Assembly (NCBI GenBank): GCA_031553655.1
Contig: JAVBLG010000116.1
Location: forward strand, 1-34,710
Direction: 5' to 3'
DNA length: 34,710 nt
DNA from: JAVBLG01 sp031553655
Lineage (GTDB): Bacteria > Desulfobacterota > Desulfovibrionia > Desulfovibrionales > Desulfovibrionaceae
Part shown: piece after piece, positions 1 through 7,384 of the stretch
Numbering within the stretch: the stretch's first letter is position 1
Layout: each line of letters starts with the position of its first letter
Translations under genes and position numbers: made by a program
Notes under the pieces: generated by a model
Database searches by the model: none
Told to the model about the DNA's origin: nothing
Seen by the model: only the letters and a program-made list of their open reading frames with translations

Positions 1-219
1 CTGCCTGAGCTGGAAAACGCCCTGACCCATTCCGTGTCGCAAAAGTTTGACGGCAAGGGCGAAGCAGTTGTGGCCGAATTGGAAAAAAACGCCTCCGCCA
101 AACGTGCTACTCGTGATCTGGTCTTTGATGACGAGGACACAGGCGACGTGAATGCCCAAAAACAAACCGCTGCCAAAGGTCAACCCATGATCGCCCACTA
201 CGTCCTAAAGCACAATTAA
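1..219 (+). CDS. DUF4384-type exported protein, C-terminal fragment (cut by window start)
   Basis: The reading frame is open from base 1 to a TAA at 217-219, so only the last 72 residues are visible. They align along their length with the C-terminus of the DUF4384 protein at 5569-6699: both have a helix-like stretch, a Lys/Arg-rich patch, the motif RATRDLVF plus acidic residues (bases 103-135), then a DVN element and a last strand ending in Y-x-L-x-H-N. It is therefore a paralogue of that gene, and two DUF4384 proteins bracket the CHAT protease. Function is not known; DUF4384 domains often accompany caspase-like proteins. A GTG at base 34 lies in frame but is not a likely start, because the homology continues upstream. 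Confident as a partial gene, moderate on family. Confidence 0.8.
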   Translation: MPELENALTHSVSQKFDGKGEAVVAELEKNASAKRATRDLVFDDEDTGDVNAQKQTAAKGQPMIAHYVLKHN

Positions 220-373
220 CATCTGTCAGCTCCTCGGGCTACCGCCACCTCGGTACCCCTAACTCCACCGACAAATACCCACTTAATTCCGCTGGATAAC
301 GGAGTCAAACGTTGCTGAAGGTGACCCTCGATAGCCTTAACAGTCCTTAAGAGTATAAAAAATGCCCGCGCTG

Positions 374-424
374 CCGGAGCATTCGCTACCAGGCGATTCC
401 ATTCTCCTCTACGCGATGCTCCGG
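374..424 (+). other. leader hairpin upstream of the CHAT protease gene
   Basis: CCGGAGCAT at 374-382 pairs perfectly with ATGCTCCGG at 416-424, and CGC 384-386 continues the stem with GCG 413-415 after a one-base bulge. It ends 15 bases before the Shine-Dalgarno-like GGAG (439-442) of the next gene. If translation starts at 449 this lies in the untranslated leader and could affect translation or mRNA stability. It has no T-run, so it is not a normal terminator. The 220-448 gap holds nothing else I recognise. Confidence 0.5.
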
Positions 425-448
425 GCCTGGCCGGGAATGGAGAACGGC

Positions 449-3400
449 ATGTTCGGAAAACTTCTGGCCATGGTCATTACTATATTGCTGGCAGCGCCTC
501 ACGCTCTGGCGGCGGATTTCGGCGAACTTAATGCAAAAGCCCAAGCCTCCTTAAAAGAGGGCAAAAATGAAGAGGCGGCAGTTGTATTCACGGAAATGTC
601 CGACATTCTGCTCAAGTCCAAAGAACCGGACAAAGCCCGCTTGCTGCTCAATAATGCTGCCCTCGCATATATCAGGGCCGAAAATTACGAGGCTGCCGGG
701 CAGGCCGCCACAAAAGCCATACAAATTCCGGGCAAGGCCGCGCCGGAAATCCTGCTGGCTTCGTACTACAGATTGGTTCTGGCCCAGCGTGGCCTGGGCA
801 ATAACGCCTTGGCCGTTCAAACCATGGAGCGCATGCTGAAAACTTTTCCCAAGCTGCCACCGGCCGATCTCTCCAAGCTTTACGCCAGCCTGGGCGATGC
901 TTGCCGAGGCATGGAACTGTACGGACGGGCTGAGAATTATTATGACAAGGCTGCATCTTTTCTGCCGCAAACCGCCGAGCCCAAAGACCGTGCCCGGCTG
1001 CTGACGGCCAAGGGCCTCTGTCAAGGCAACCTTGGCGATTTCGCCAAGGCCGCCCAAAGCCTGGAACAGGCTAAAAAAATAGCCGAAACCTCCGGCATCG
1101 CCCTTACTATGGCCGAGTCAGACAGCAATTTGGGTGTATTGCATTGGGAACGCGGCGATTACATCAAGGCTATAGCCCGGCTCCAATCTTCCCTGGAAAT
1201 TGAGAAAAAAAATGCCCTGCGCAATAATGAAGGCGCGGATCTCAACAACATGGGCCTGGTTTATAAAAGCATGGGGCGTTTCAAGGAGGCCATGGACTTT
1301 TTTGAACAGGCCCTGGCCATAGCCAGAGAAACAGGCAACAAGAAGGATGAAGGCATAGCTCTTTCCAACCGCGCCCTCTTAAACCGAATCGGCGGCAATT
1401 TGAACGACGCCCGCGCCGACTACCGCGCGGCCATGGCTCTTTACAAGGAAGCGGGCTTCAAGGAAGGACAGGCTGGAGCATTGATGGGCATAGGGAAAAT
1501 AGCTGAACGGGAAGACAGGGATCTGGAAACAGCCCTGAGCAATTACCGTGAAGCCCTGAATATTTATACCGCTCTGTCTCTGCCGCGCGGCCAGGCTGAA
1601 GCCCTGCTGCAAATAGGCGGCGTGCTCAAAAAAACAGCTCTGCCGGGCCGCGCCAGCCGCGATCTTGTTTTCGATGATGAACCAACCGTGCCAAAAATGA
1701 ATAAAGCCGACGCACTGAAAGAATGCCTTGCCGCATACTCCAGCGCTCTGGCCTTGGCCGAACCCATGGTTCTTAAAGAAATGATCTGGTCCGCCCGGCA
1801 GGGCATAGGCTTTGCGACAGCCCTCATGGGTAGGTTGGAAGAAGGTTTCGCCGAATATGTTAAAGCGATAGATATGGTCACTTCCCTGCGCGTCAGCCTG
1901 GCTAATGCCGAACTACTCGGCGAATTTATGGCCGGTAAAGAAGATTTATACGAAGAAGCCATGGCTCTTTGCGCGCAATTATATGAAAAAACCAAAGATT
2001 ACAAATATCTAAACCTACAGATGCGCTTTTCCGAAACTTTGCGCAACGAGGTGCAAAAGGCCAGTGCGGCTTTGGTGCAACTTAATTTCGCCGATACCAA
2101 AAAGCAAGCGCTCTATAATAATCTGATGCAGCTCGGCCGCCGTCAAGGCCAGGCTGAAGCGGCAATTCCTGCTGTACCCGCCCTACCCGCCAATGCCGGT
2201 GAAAACGACAAGGCCGCGCAAAAGCTCAAAAGCGAGGAGTCGGCCAAACAGAAAGCGGCAGTGCAAAAACTGGATCAGGACTATCAGAAACTGTTGGCCC
2301 AGTGGAAAAAAGACTATCCAGACGATGCCATGATTTTTGAATCGTCCGCCAGGGTTGATATTCCGGCTGTGCAAAAAGCTCTGAAACCGGATCAAGTTCT
2401 GATTCAATATGTGGCTCTGCCTGATAAGCTGCTGATTATGGCTGTAAGCGCCAACAAGGTCGATTGTGTGACGGCCGATGTGGGGCAAAAGGAATTTAAC
2501 AATTTTTTCAAGCGATTTTTAGTATCTTACACCGAAAAATACGGCCATATGGGCAGCCCCACGCAGGAAGATGAAAAACGTTATTACAACATGGCAATCA
2601 CTGCTCTGGGCCAAATGGGCAAATGGCTTATTGCTCCTGTATTGGAAAAGATGGAGGGGAAAAAACGCGTATATTTCGTGGCCGACGGTTTTCTGGCCCA
2701 AATTCCCTTCAGCGCGTTGGTCATCGGCAAGGACAAAGACGAACATCCTGTTTTCCTTGTGGAAAGATTTGACATTTCTAATATTCGCCCTTCGTTCATA
2801 ACGGCTCTTACAAAGAATGTCGCCAAAAAATCCGTGAAAACCCTCTTGGCTGTGGCCAATCCCAATAATAAATACATCATTTCTCTGCCGGAACTGCCCG
2901 GAACAAAGCAGGAATTGGAAAAAGTCGGCGCCAATGTGGCGGAAAATCCACAAATCCGCGATTCCCGATTGGAACGTGAAGCCACGGAGTCGTGGTTCTT
3001 GGAAAAACTCGGCCAGCACAGCTACGAATATTTATATTTCGCCACACACGGGGTTCCTTATTCAGAAATTTATTACACCTATAAACTCAAAATAAACGCC
3101 TTCCGCAACAGCCTAAAAAACAAAGGGCACAGCGACGAGGAGATCAACAGGGAAGTGGAGCTGATCAACCGACATCTGCCGACACTATCACCACTCAACG
3201 GCTACCTGTATCTGGCCGCTCAGGACGGCACCGACGAAAGCGGCTTGCTGACAATCAAAAAAATTACGGAGCTTGATGATAAATCCTTTGCCAATACACG
3301 CTGCGTAATTCTCTCCGCCTGCAATACCGGCGTAACTTTTGCCCCCAAAACGCTGAAAACGAAGGCACAAGACTCCGATTCCGCCACAGAACAAGCATTC

Positions 3401-3730
3401 AATTCCGCTGAAATGGAAAAAGAATTGCGCAAAGCCGGTTGGATCCCGGGAGTGGATCAGGTGAGTTTTGTGGATATTTTTATGCGCCGTAAAGTCAACA
3501 ATGTGTATGGCACTTTGTGGTTTGTGAACGACACGTCTTCCAGCCACCTTATGTCTTCCTTTGCCGCGCTTCTCAAAGAACGCAAGGGAGAGGATGTGGC
3601 CGGAACATATTCCGAAATATTGCGCCGTTATATAGCGGAGTGCAAAAATGGAAACAAACCCCTGGGTAATTCCTATTCCCAGCCACTCCAACCATATCTA
3701 TGGGCGGGAGGAACTATTTTCGGCAAATAA
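449..3730 (+). CDS. Exported TPR-CHAT cysteine protease
   Basis: Predicted caspase/separase-like (clan CD) peptidase fused to tetratricopeptide repeats, 1093 residues. I chose ATG 449 over the in-frame ATG 362 because GGAG at 439-442 sits six bases before it and it begins directly with a signal peptide (MFGKLLAMV..., cleavage near ALA-AD, residues 1-23). Residues about 25-560 are helical with roughly eight TPR units. About 565-650 is charged, Ala/Lys-rich, coiled-coil-like linker. The C-terminal third is CHAT, with both catalytic signatures intact: F-A-T-H-G (His867) and L-S-A-C-N-T-G (Cys958), and the typical ending P-Y-L-W-A-G. An insertion of about 35 residues follows the His motif. The motif RASRDLVFDDE (residues 401-411, bases 1649-1681) interrupts the TPR array and recurs in the DUF4384 neighbours. 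Export is unusual for this family. The substrate is unknown; the motif-bearing proteins are the obvious candidates. Confidence 0.85.
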   Translation: MFGKLLAMVITILLAAPHALAADFGELNAKAQASLKEGKNEEAAVVFTEMSDILLKSKEPDKARLLLNNAALAYIRAENYEAAGQAATKAIQIPGKAAPEILLASYYRLVLAQRGLGNNALAVQTMERMLKTFPKLPPADLSKLYASLGDACRGMELYGRAENYYDKAASFLPQTAEPKDRARLLTAKGLCQGNLGDFAKAAQSLEQAKKIAETSGIALTMAESDSNLGVLHWERGDYIKAIARLQSSLEIEKKNALRNNEGADLNNMGLVYKSMGRFKEAMDFFEQALAIARETGNKKDEGIALSNRALLNRIGGNLNDARADYRAAMALYKEAGFKEGQAGALMGIGKIAEREDRDLETALSNYREALNIYTALSLPRGQAEALLQIGGVLKKTALPGRASRDLVFDDEPTVPKMNKADALKECLAAYSSALALAEPMVLKEMIWSARQGIGFATALMGRLEEGFAEYVKAIDMVTSLRVSLANAELLGEFMAGKEDLYEEAMALCAQLYEKTKDYKYLNLQMRFSETLRNEVQKASAALVQLNFADTKKQALYNNLMQLGRRQGQAEAAIPAVPALPANAGENDKAAQKLKSEESAKQKAAVQKLDQDYQKLLAQWKKDYPDDAMIFESSARVDIPAVQKALKPDQVLIQYVALPDKLLIMAVSANKVDCVTADVGQKEFNNFFKRFLVSYTEKYGHMGSPTQEDEKRYYNMAITALGQMGKWLIAPVLEKMEGKKRVYFVADGFLAQIPFSALVIGKDKDEHPVFLVERFDISNIRPSFITALTKNVAKKSVKTLLAVANPNNKYIISLPELPGTKQELEKVGANVAENPQIRDSRLEREATESWFLEKLGQHSYEYLYFATHGVPYSEIYYTYKLKINAFRNSLKNKGHSDEEINREVELINRHLPTLSPLNGYLYLAAQDGTDESGLLTIKKITELDDKSFANTRCVILSACNTGVTFAPKTLKTKAQDSDSATEQAFNSAEMEKELRKAGWIPGVDQVSFVDIFMRRKVNNVYGTLWFVNDTSSSHLMSSFAALLKERKGEDVAGTYSEILRRYIAECKNGNKPLGNSYSQPLQPYLWAGGTIFGK

Positions 3731-3759
3731 TCAAGGCGCCAATCCCGCAATTTATGCAC

Positions 3760-3784
3760 CGCGCCTCTATACAGGCAGAGCGCG
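3760..3784 (+). other. intergenic hairpin after the CHAT gene
   Basis: CGCGCCTCT (3760-3768) pairs with AGAGCGCG (3777-3784) with one bulged C and an eight-base loop. It lies in the 97-base gap before the next gene. A-rich rather than T-rich sequence follows, so processing, stabilisation or partial attenuation is as likely as termination. Confidence 0.4.
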
Positions 3785-3827
3785 AAAAATGTACATGGCT
3801 TAAAAACCTTTAACAGAGGAATGCATA

Positions 3828-4664
3828 ATGTCGCCTAAACTTCGTAAGATTCTGCTGTGGGCTCTGACCATGACCCTCATCGCCGGCTTGGTGTGGGCCG
3901 GAGCGGATTTGCTCGGACAATCCAACAAAAAGGCCGCCGATGCCGGCGCCAACGCCGCCGATATGGAAATGGCCTCCATTGATTCTGTTAAACCCAGCGT
4001 GAAAGAAGGTAAAAAACCTGTTTCCAAAGCCACCGCCGCCCACAATAAGGTAAAGCAAGCCGATTCGGCTTATCGCGTCGCACTTAAAAAGGCTCAATCC
4101 GAAATTGACAGTTCCGGCAAGGTTTCGCAGAAAACTTACAATGCCGGCATGGCCGCCGCCCGCAAATTCCAGGCCGCCAGCGAAGAATATGCGGCCACGC
4201 AGGAACCGGTGCGCGCCAAAATGATCCGCGAAGCCGGGGCCAGCCGCATCAAGAGCGCGGAAATGGCCTTCAGCGATATAGATGCCTCCAAAATCGACGA
4301 CTATAACAGCCAGCAAGATACTTTGCGTCAGGCTCAAAAAGAATACTATGATCTGGCCAAAACCGACGTGTCTGAACAGGATCGCGCGGCCATGAAGGCT
4401 GCCCTCATCCCCACCCTGCAACGCGTGGGCGGAAACCTCGCCGGTACGGCCGGCGATATTATGAGCCTTCTCTCCCAAGTGAAGGATCAAGTGGGCATGT
4501 CGCCTTCGGCCATGATGGGCGGATGCGCAAGACAGGCCGCCACTTCCGGTTCCATGTCCAGCGGAGCCACCGCCCTGCTCAGCCCCCTGCAATCCCTGCT
4601 GAGCCTTGTGAAGGGCATGGGCAGCAACGTGCAGGGCATGATTAGCGATATTTCCTCGCTGTAA
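3828..4664 (+). CDS. Unrecognised exported helical protein of the CHAT locus
   Basis: 278 residues; I do not recognise a family. ATG 3828 follows CAGAGGA (3814-3820) at good spacing. The N-terminus has Lys and Arg followed by a hydrophobic stretch ending near WAGADLL (residues 1-25), so it is secreted or anchored by that helix. Residues about 60-175 are Ala/Lys/Glu/Gln-rich and predicted helical, probably coiled coil. From about residue 200 the composition changes to Gly, Ser, Met and Leu: G-G-N-L-A-G, two S-L-L-S elements, a GGC with the single cysteine, and a hydrophobic/amphipathic tail ending in I-S-S-L. That tail could be membrane-active or fold against a partner. The protein lacks the RDLVF motif. 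Its place between two protease genes makes it a candidate substrate, inhibitor or effector. It is not gasdermin-like, being helical and exported. Confidence 0.75.
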   Translation: MSPKLRKILLWALTMTLIAGLVWAGADLLGQSNKKAADAGANAADMEMASIDSVKPSVKEGKKPVSKATAAHNKVKQADSAYRVALKKAQSEIDSSGKVSQKTYNAGMAAARKFQAASEEYAATQEPVRAKMIREAGASRIKSAEMAFSDIDASKIDDYNSQQDTLRQAQKEYYDLAKTDVSEQDRAAMKAALIPTLQRVGGNLAGTAGDIMSLLSQVKDQVGMSPSAMMGGCARQAATSGSMSSGATALLSPLQSLLSLVKGMGSNVQGMISDISSL

Positions 4665-4677
4665 TTTCTTAGAAATC

Positions 4678-4736
4678 CCTCCTGAGCGCCCAGCGTGGCA
4701 ACTGGCTCACCACTGAGCGCGCCGGTTGCCGGGAGG
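4678..4736 (+). other. two-part hairpin that can pair the GGAGG before the next gene
   Basis: GGCAACtGGC (4697-4706) pairs with GCCgGTTGCC (4721-4730). Outside it CCTCC (4678-4682) can pair with GGAGG (4732-4736). The heptamer TGAGCGC is also repeated directly (4683-4689 and 4714-4720). The GGAGG is the best Shine-Dalgarno-like element in this gap but lies 18 bases from the ATG at 4755. The structure may therefore control translation of the downstream gene, or simply be an intergenic stem. Confidence 0.4.
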
Positions 4737-4754
4737 CAAAAAACAAGCTGCCAT

Positions 4755-5519
4755 ATGAAAAAATTGTTCTTCCCGCTTATTCTAGGCCTTCTTTTACCGT
4801 CCGCCCTTTGCCGGGCCGATATAATAGAAGGTATATGGAACAAATACACTCCGCAAATCCCCGCTATCGACAGAGGACAGGAAGATGCTCAAAAGCCTCG
4901 CACCTTGCCTCCGGGCAGGCTCATGGGCAAACCTTCTCCGGAACGGGAAGCGGATTTCAGGTCCATGTGGAAATACAGAATGTCCACCTACGAACTACAT
5001 TTTGACAACCCCGGAGAGCTGGCCCGAACAGCCTACGGGCTGGCTCTGCACAGCGGAGATATCGATCCTTCTTTGAAGCCGGAAACCTTTGTGGCCGGAG
5101 TACTTGGCTTTCATTACTCCATCGGTCAGATCTGCTCTTTCGCCAATGACCTTTTCAGCTTCAAAACCGGTTTTGTACTTGATGATGGTGTATTGCTTGG
5201 CTATCTGCTGGCTGACGGAATTATAACCGTGAAAAACGGCTCTTTTATTCCCACAGGCAAAGCCGGGCACGTTCTGGCGGCGGCTCCCGGCAAAAGGCGT
5301 GACTTTGCACGAAATCTGCGCCACGAACGCCTGCATGTATTTTGGGATGAAGACACTGACTTTCAGGACAAGTCCATCAATTCATGGAAGCAAATGCCTT
5401 CAGGAGACAAAGCTCGCGTGCGTGAAGAATTTTACCGTTACGCTCAAAAGAACGAAACGCAAATCGCGGAAGAATGGGCGATAAAGAACGCGGAAGCGTC
5501 GGATATGAAAATCGACTGA
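4755..5519 (+). CDS. Putative exported zinc metallopeptidase (HERLH motif)
   Basis: 254 residues. The start is set at ATG 4755 because it opens a clear signal peptide: MKK, a run of Leu/Phe/Ile/Pro, then LCRA-D at about residues 17-22. Most of the protein is not recognisable to me. The key feature is H-E-R-L-H at residues 190-194 (bases 5322-5336), a canonical HExxH zinc-binding and catalytic motif of zincin proteases. It is flanked by basic residues before and F-W-D-E-D after. A third ligand could be one of the C-terminal acidic residues in the E-E-W region (about residues 238-245), but I cannot assign it. The motif alone occurs by chance, so the protease call is tentative. Signal peptide and gene order place it in the same envelope system as the CHAT protease. 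Confidence 0.65.
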   Translation: MKKLFFPLILGLLLPSALCRADIIEGIWNKYTPQIPAIDRGQEDAQKPRTLPPGRLMGKPSPEREADFRSMWKYRMSTYELHFDNPGELARTAYGLALHSGDIDPSLKPETFVAGVLGFHYSIGQICSFANDLFSFKTGFVLDDGVLLGYLLADGIITVKNGSFIPTGKAGHVLAAAPGKRRDFARNLRHERLHVFWDEDTDFQDKSINSWKQMPSGDKARVREEFYRYAQKNETQIAEEWAIKNAEASDMKID

Positions 5520-5535
5520 AAATACAATTTCCACT

Positions 5536-5553
5536 CGCCGCTTTTACGCGGCG
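5536..5553 (+). other. small hairpin before the DUF4384 gene
   Basis: CGCCGC (5536-5541) pairs with GCGGCG (5548-5553) around a six-base loop. It ends six bases before the GGAG ribosome-binding site (5559-5562) of the next gene. It is the fourth stem found in a gap of this locus. Confidence 0.35.
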
Positions 5554-5568
5554 GAAACGGAGAAAAAA

Positions 5569-6699
5569 ATGAAAAAACGCCATGCCTCCATCCTACTGTT
5601 GACCGCTTTATTTTTGTTCACAGCCTCCGGAGCTCAGGCCGCCGGACGCCTCAATTTCATGCTGACCAATCTTTCCGGCATGCACATCACTGATGTGCGA
5701 ATCGCGCCTACCTACTACTCCAACTACCAGAGCAACAATTTGCTCAAAACCAACCTCGACCCTGGCACTCGCCTGTATATCGGTCCAAACTTTTACGGTG
5801 ATCAGCGCTATTGGAACATTTCTCTCACCTGGAGCAACGGCTATCGGCACACCTGGACACATAGCCAACTGGCCCGCTACAATTCCTATGTGGTCTACCC
5901 CGGCCCCTACGGAGTGCGCATGCGCCAAGGTTTTGAACCGTCCTTTGCCCGCTACGGCGATGGACCGGCGCTGACAATGTATTCCGGCGCGCAGCCTGGC
6001 GTGTCCGTTTCTGTGGGGATACCAGAAAAAGCCAACGTTGCTACAGCCCCTGCCGCGGCAACACAGACCGCGCCCAACGCCCTGGTAGCTGACAGCACCC
6101 GTCGCACCCGCGATTTGGTGTTTGACGATGACGACAAAGCGCCGGCCACTTCCGCCGAAAAGCCTAAAGGTGAAACCATCGCGGTAAAGGCCACTGTAGA
6201 ATTAAACCGCGACGGAAAAACCTCCACAGTTCTGCCTTCGGAAGAATTCAAAAGCGGCGACAAGGTGCGCCTGCTCTTCTCAAGTAATCGCGACGGATAT
6301 GTCTATTGGGTAGCCAAAGGCACTTCTGGCAGCTATCAGGTGCTATTTCCAAGCGCCAAGACGGGAATGGACAACAGTATAACCAAAAATAAAGAATATA
6401 CTGTGCCTATGAAGGGAGCATGGAGATTTGATGACAAAAAAGGGACAGAAACCCTGGTATGTTTTGTTTCACCATCCAAAGTGGCCAATTTAGACAATGC
6501 CGTGCAACTGGCCGCTCAAGGCAAGGGGGAAGAAGCTTCAGGCATCATAGCCGGGCAGATTTCCGGGCATGAAACCAAGCGCCGCGCAACCCGCGATCTG
6601 GTTTTTGAAGAAGAAGACGAAAAAGACGTAAATACCAAAACGCAAGTGTCGCCCGGCAATGAACCTTTTGTAGCCACTTATGAATTAATTCATAATTAA
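5569..6699 (+). CDS. Exported DUF4384-domain protein with two RDLVF motifs
   Basis: 376 residues. ATG 5569 follows GGAG (5559-5562). Signal peptide at residues 1-24 (MKKRHAS, hydrophobic core, AQA-A). Residues 25-130 are rich in Tyr, Asn and Trp and look beta-stranded. An Ala/Pro/Thr-rich linker holds the first motif, RRTRDLVFDDDD (residues 178-189, bases 6100-6135). Residues about 195-320 match the DUF4384 pattern: S-N-R-D-G-Y-V-Y-W-V, then a V-L-F-P segment, a PMKGAW turn and E-T-L-V-C-F-V-S. The second motif, RRATRDLVFEEE (residues 338-349, bases 6580-6615), precedes the last strand. The two motif copies bracket the DUF4384 domain, so cutting at both would release it. Proteins with this domain often accompany caspase-like proteins; the molecular function is unknown. 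Last gene of the locus, followed by a terminator. Confidence 0.82.
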   Translation: MKKRHASILLLTALFLFTASGAQAAGRLNFMLTNLSGMHITDVRIAPTYYSNYQSNNLLKTNLDPGTRLYIGPNFYGDQRYWNISLTWSNGYRHTWTHSQLARYNSYVVYPGPYGVRMRQGFEPSFARYGDGPALTMYSGAQPGVSVSVGIPEKANVATAPAAATQTAPNALVADSTRRTRDLVFDDDDKAPATSAEKPKGETIAVKATVELNRDGKTSTVLPSEEFKSGDKVRLLFSSNRDGYVYWVAKGTSGSYQVLFPSAKTGMDNSITKNKEYTVPMKGAWRFDDKKGTETLVCFVSPSKVANLDNAVQLAAQGKGEEASGIIAGQISGHETKRRATRDLVFEEEDEKDVNTKTQVSPGNEPFVATYELIHN

Positions 6700-6774
6700 T
6701 TCGAATTAACTAACCGTAAAAGCGGCACCGGTGCTTGGTCATGGTAAAAGGCACACCGCTAATAAATTGTCAAA

Positions 6775-6807
6775 ACGGCGCTGGGGCAGAATTTGCCTCA
6801 GCGCCGT
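6775..6807. terminator. bidirectional terminator between convergent genes
   Basis: ACGGCGCTGGGGCA (6775-6788) and TGCCTCAGCGCCGT (6794-6807) form a 14-bp stem with one G-U pair and a five-base loop. On the minus strand it is followed by TTTT and AT-rich sequence, as expected for the end of the nfeD transcript. On the plus strand it is followed by A-rich sequence and probably still insulates the CHAT locus. Confidence 0.75.
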
Positions 6808-6873
6808 AGATAAAAAACTTCAGGCCCGCAAAAAAACAACTTCCACTCCGCGTGTATTGTGTGGAATTATTAT

Positions 6874-7347
6874 TCAGGAATTGCCGCCGCTCGCCATGGA
6901 TTTCACCACCAGGGTGATTCCCCTGACCTTCACCACCTCCACCATTGTCCCGGCAGGGTAATCGGTATCGGCCTCCACGGGCCAGCTTGAGTCATTTATT
7001 TTCAACCGGCCCCGGCCCCCGAAAACGCCTTCGGTCAAAATAGCGGTATGCCCCACAAGCTGCGCGGCCCGTTCGTTTACGCCGGGCTGCTCCACTCCAC
7101 CTTTCTTTTCCTGCCTGCGGATAACACGCCGCCAGACCAGAGTAGACACCAAAGTAAGAGCGGCAAAGGCGGCCCCTTGCCACATATGAGAAGCCGGGGC
7201 CATAAAAGCCAGCCCGGATACACAAGCCGCCGCCCCAGCCGCAATAAGCAGAAAACCGGTGGGTACGAGCATAAGCTCAATAATCAGCAGTAAACCGGCC
7301 AAAGCCAGCCATAGCCAAAAAGGGGACACGGAAGCGATAGTTTCCAT
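6874..7347 (-). CDS. NfeD-family membrane protein
   Basis: 157 residues, the short NfeD form without the N-terminal protease domain. Residues about 8-75 contain two or three closely spaced hydrophobic segments (F-W-L-W-L-A-L-A-G, I-A-A-G-A-A-A-C). A charged hinge with R-R-V-I-R-R-Q follows, and then an OB-fold-like C-terminal domain of about 65 residues with G-R-G-R-L-K-I and the V-E-V-V-K-V-R-G strand. Members pair with SPFH/band-7 proteins and are thought to act in membrane microdomain organisation or membrane-protein quality control. The SPFH gene lies 37 bases upstream on the same strand, so the two form an operon. Family call is firm, exact role is not. Confidence 0.88.
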   Translation of the reverse strand: METIASVSPFWLWLALAGLLLIIELMLVPTGFLLIAAGAAACVSGLAFMAPASHMWQGAAFAALTLVSTLVWRRVIRRQEKKGGVEQPGVNERAAQLVGHTAILTEGVFGGRGRLKINDSSWPVEADTDYPAGTMVEVVKVRGITLVVKSMASGGNS

Positions 7348-7384
7348 ATGGGCAACCTGAAGGCAGCTTGCGCCTTTAGTTTCG

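Noticed and set aside
362..448. N-terminal extension of the CHAT protease from ATG 362
   Set aside because: No Shine-Dalgarno, 29 residues unlike a signal-peptide start, and it would translate through a stable hairpin; ATG 449 has GGAG and a clean signal peptide.
3828..4664. Gasdermin as identity of the orphan protein beside the CHAT protease
   Set aside because: Bacterial gasdermins are cytosolic and beta-rich; this one has a signal peptide and is helical.
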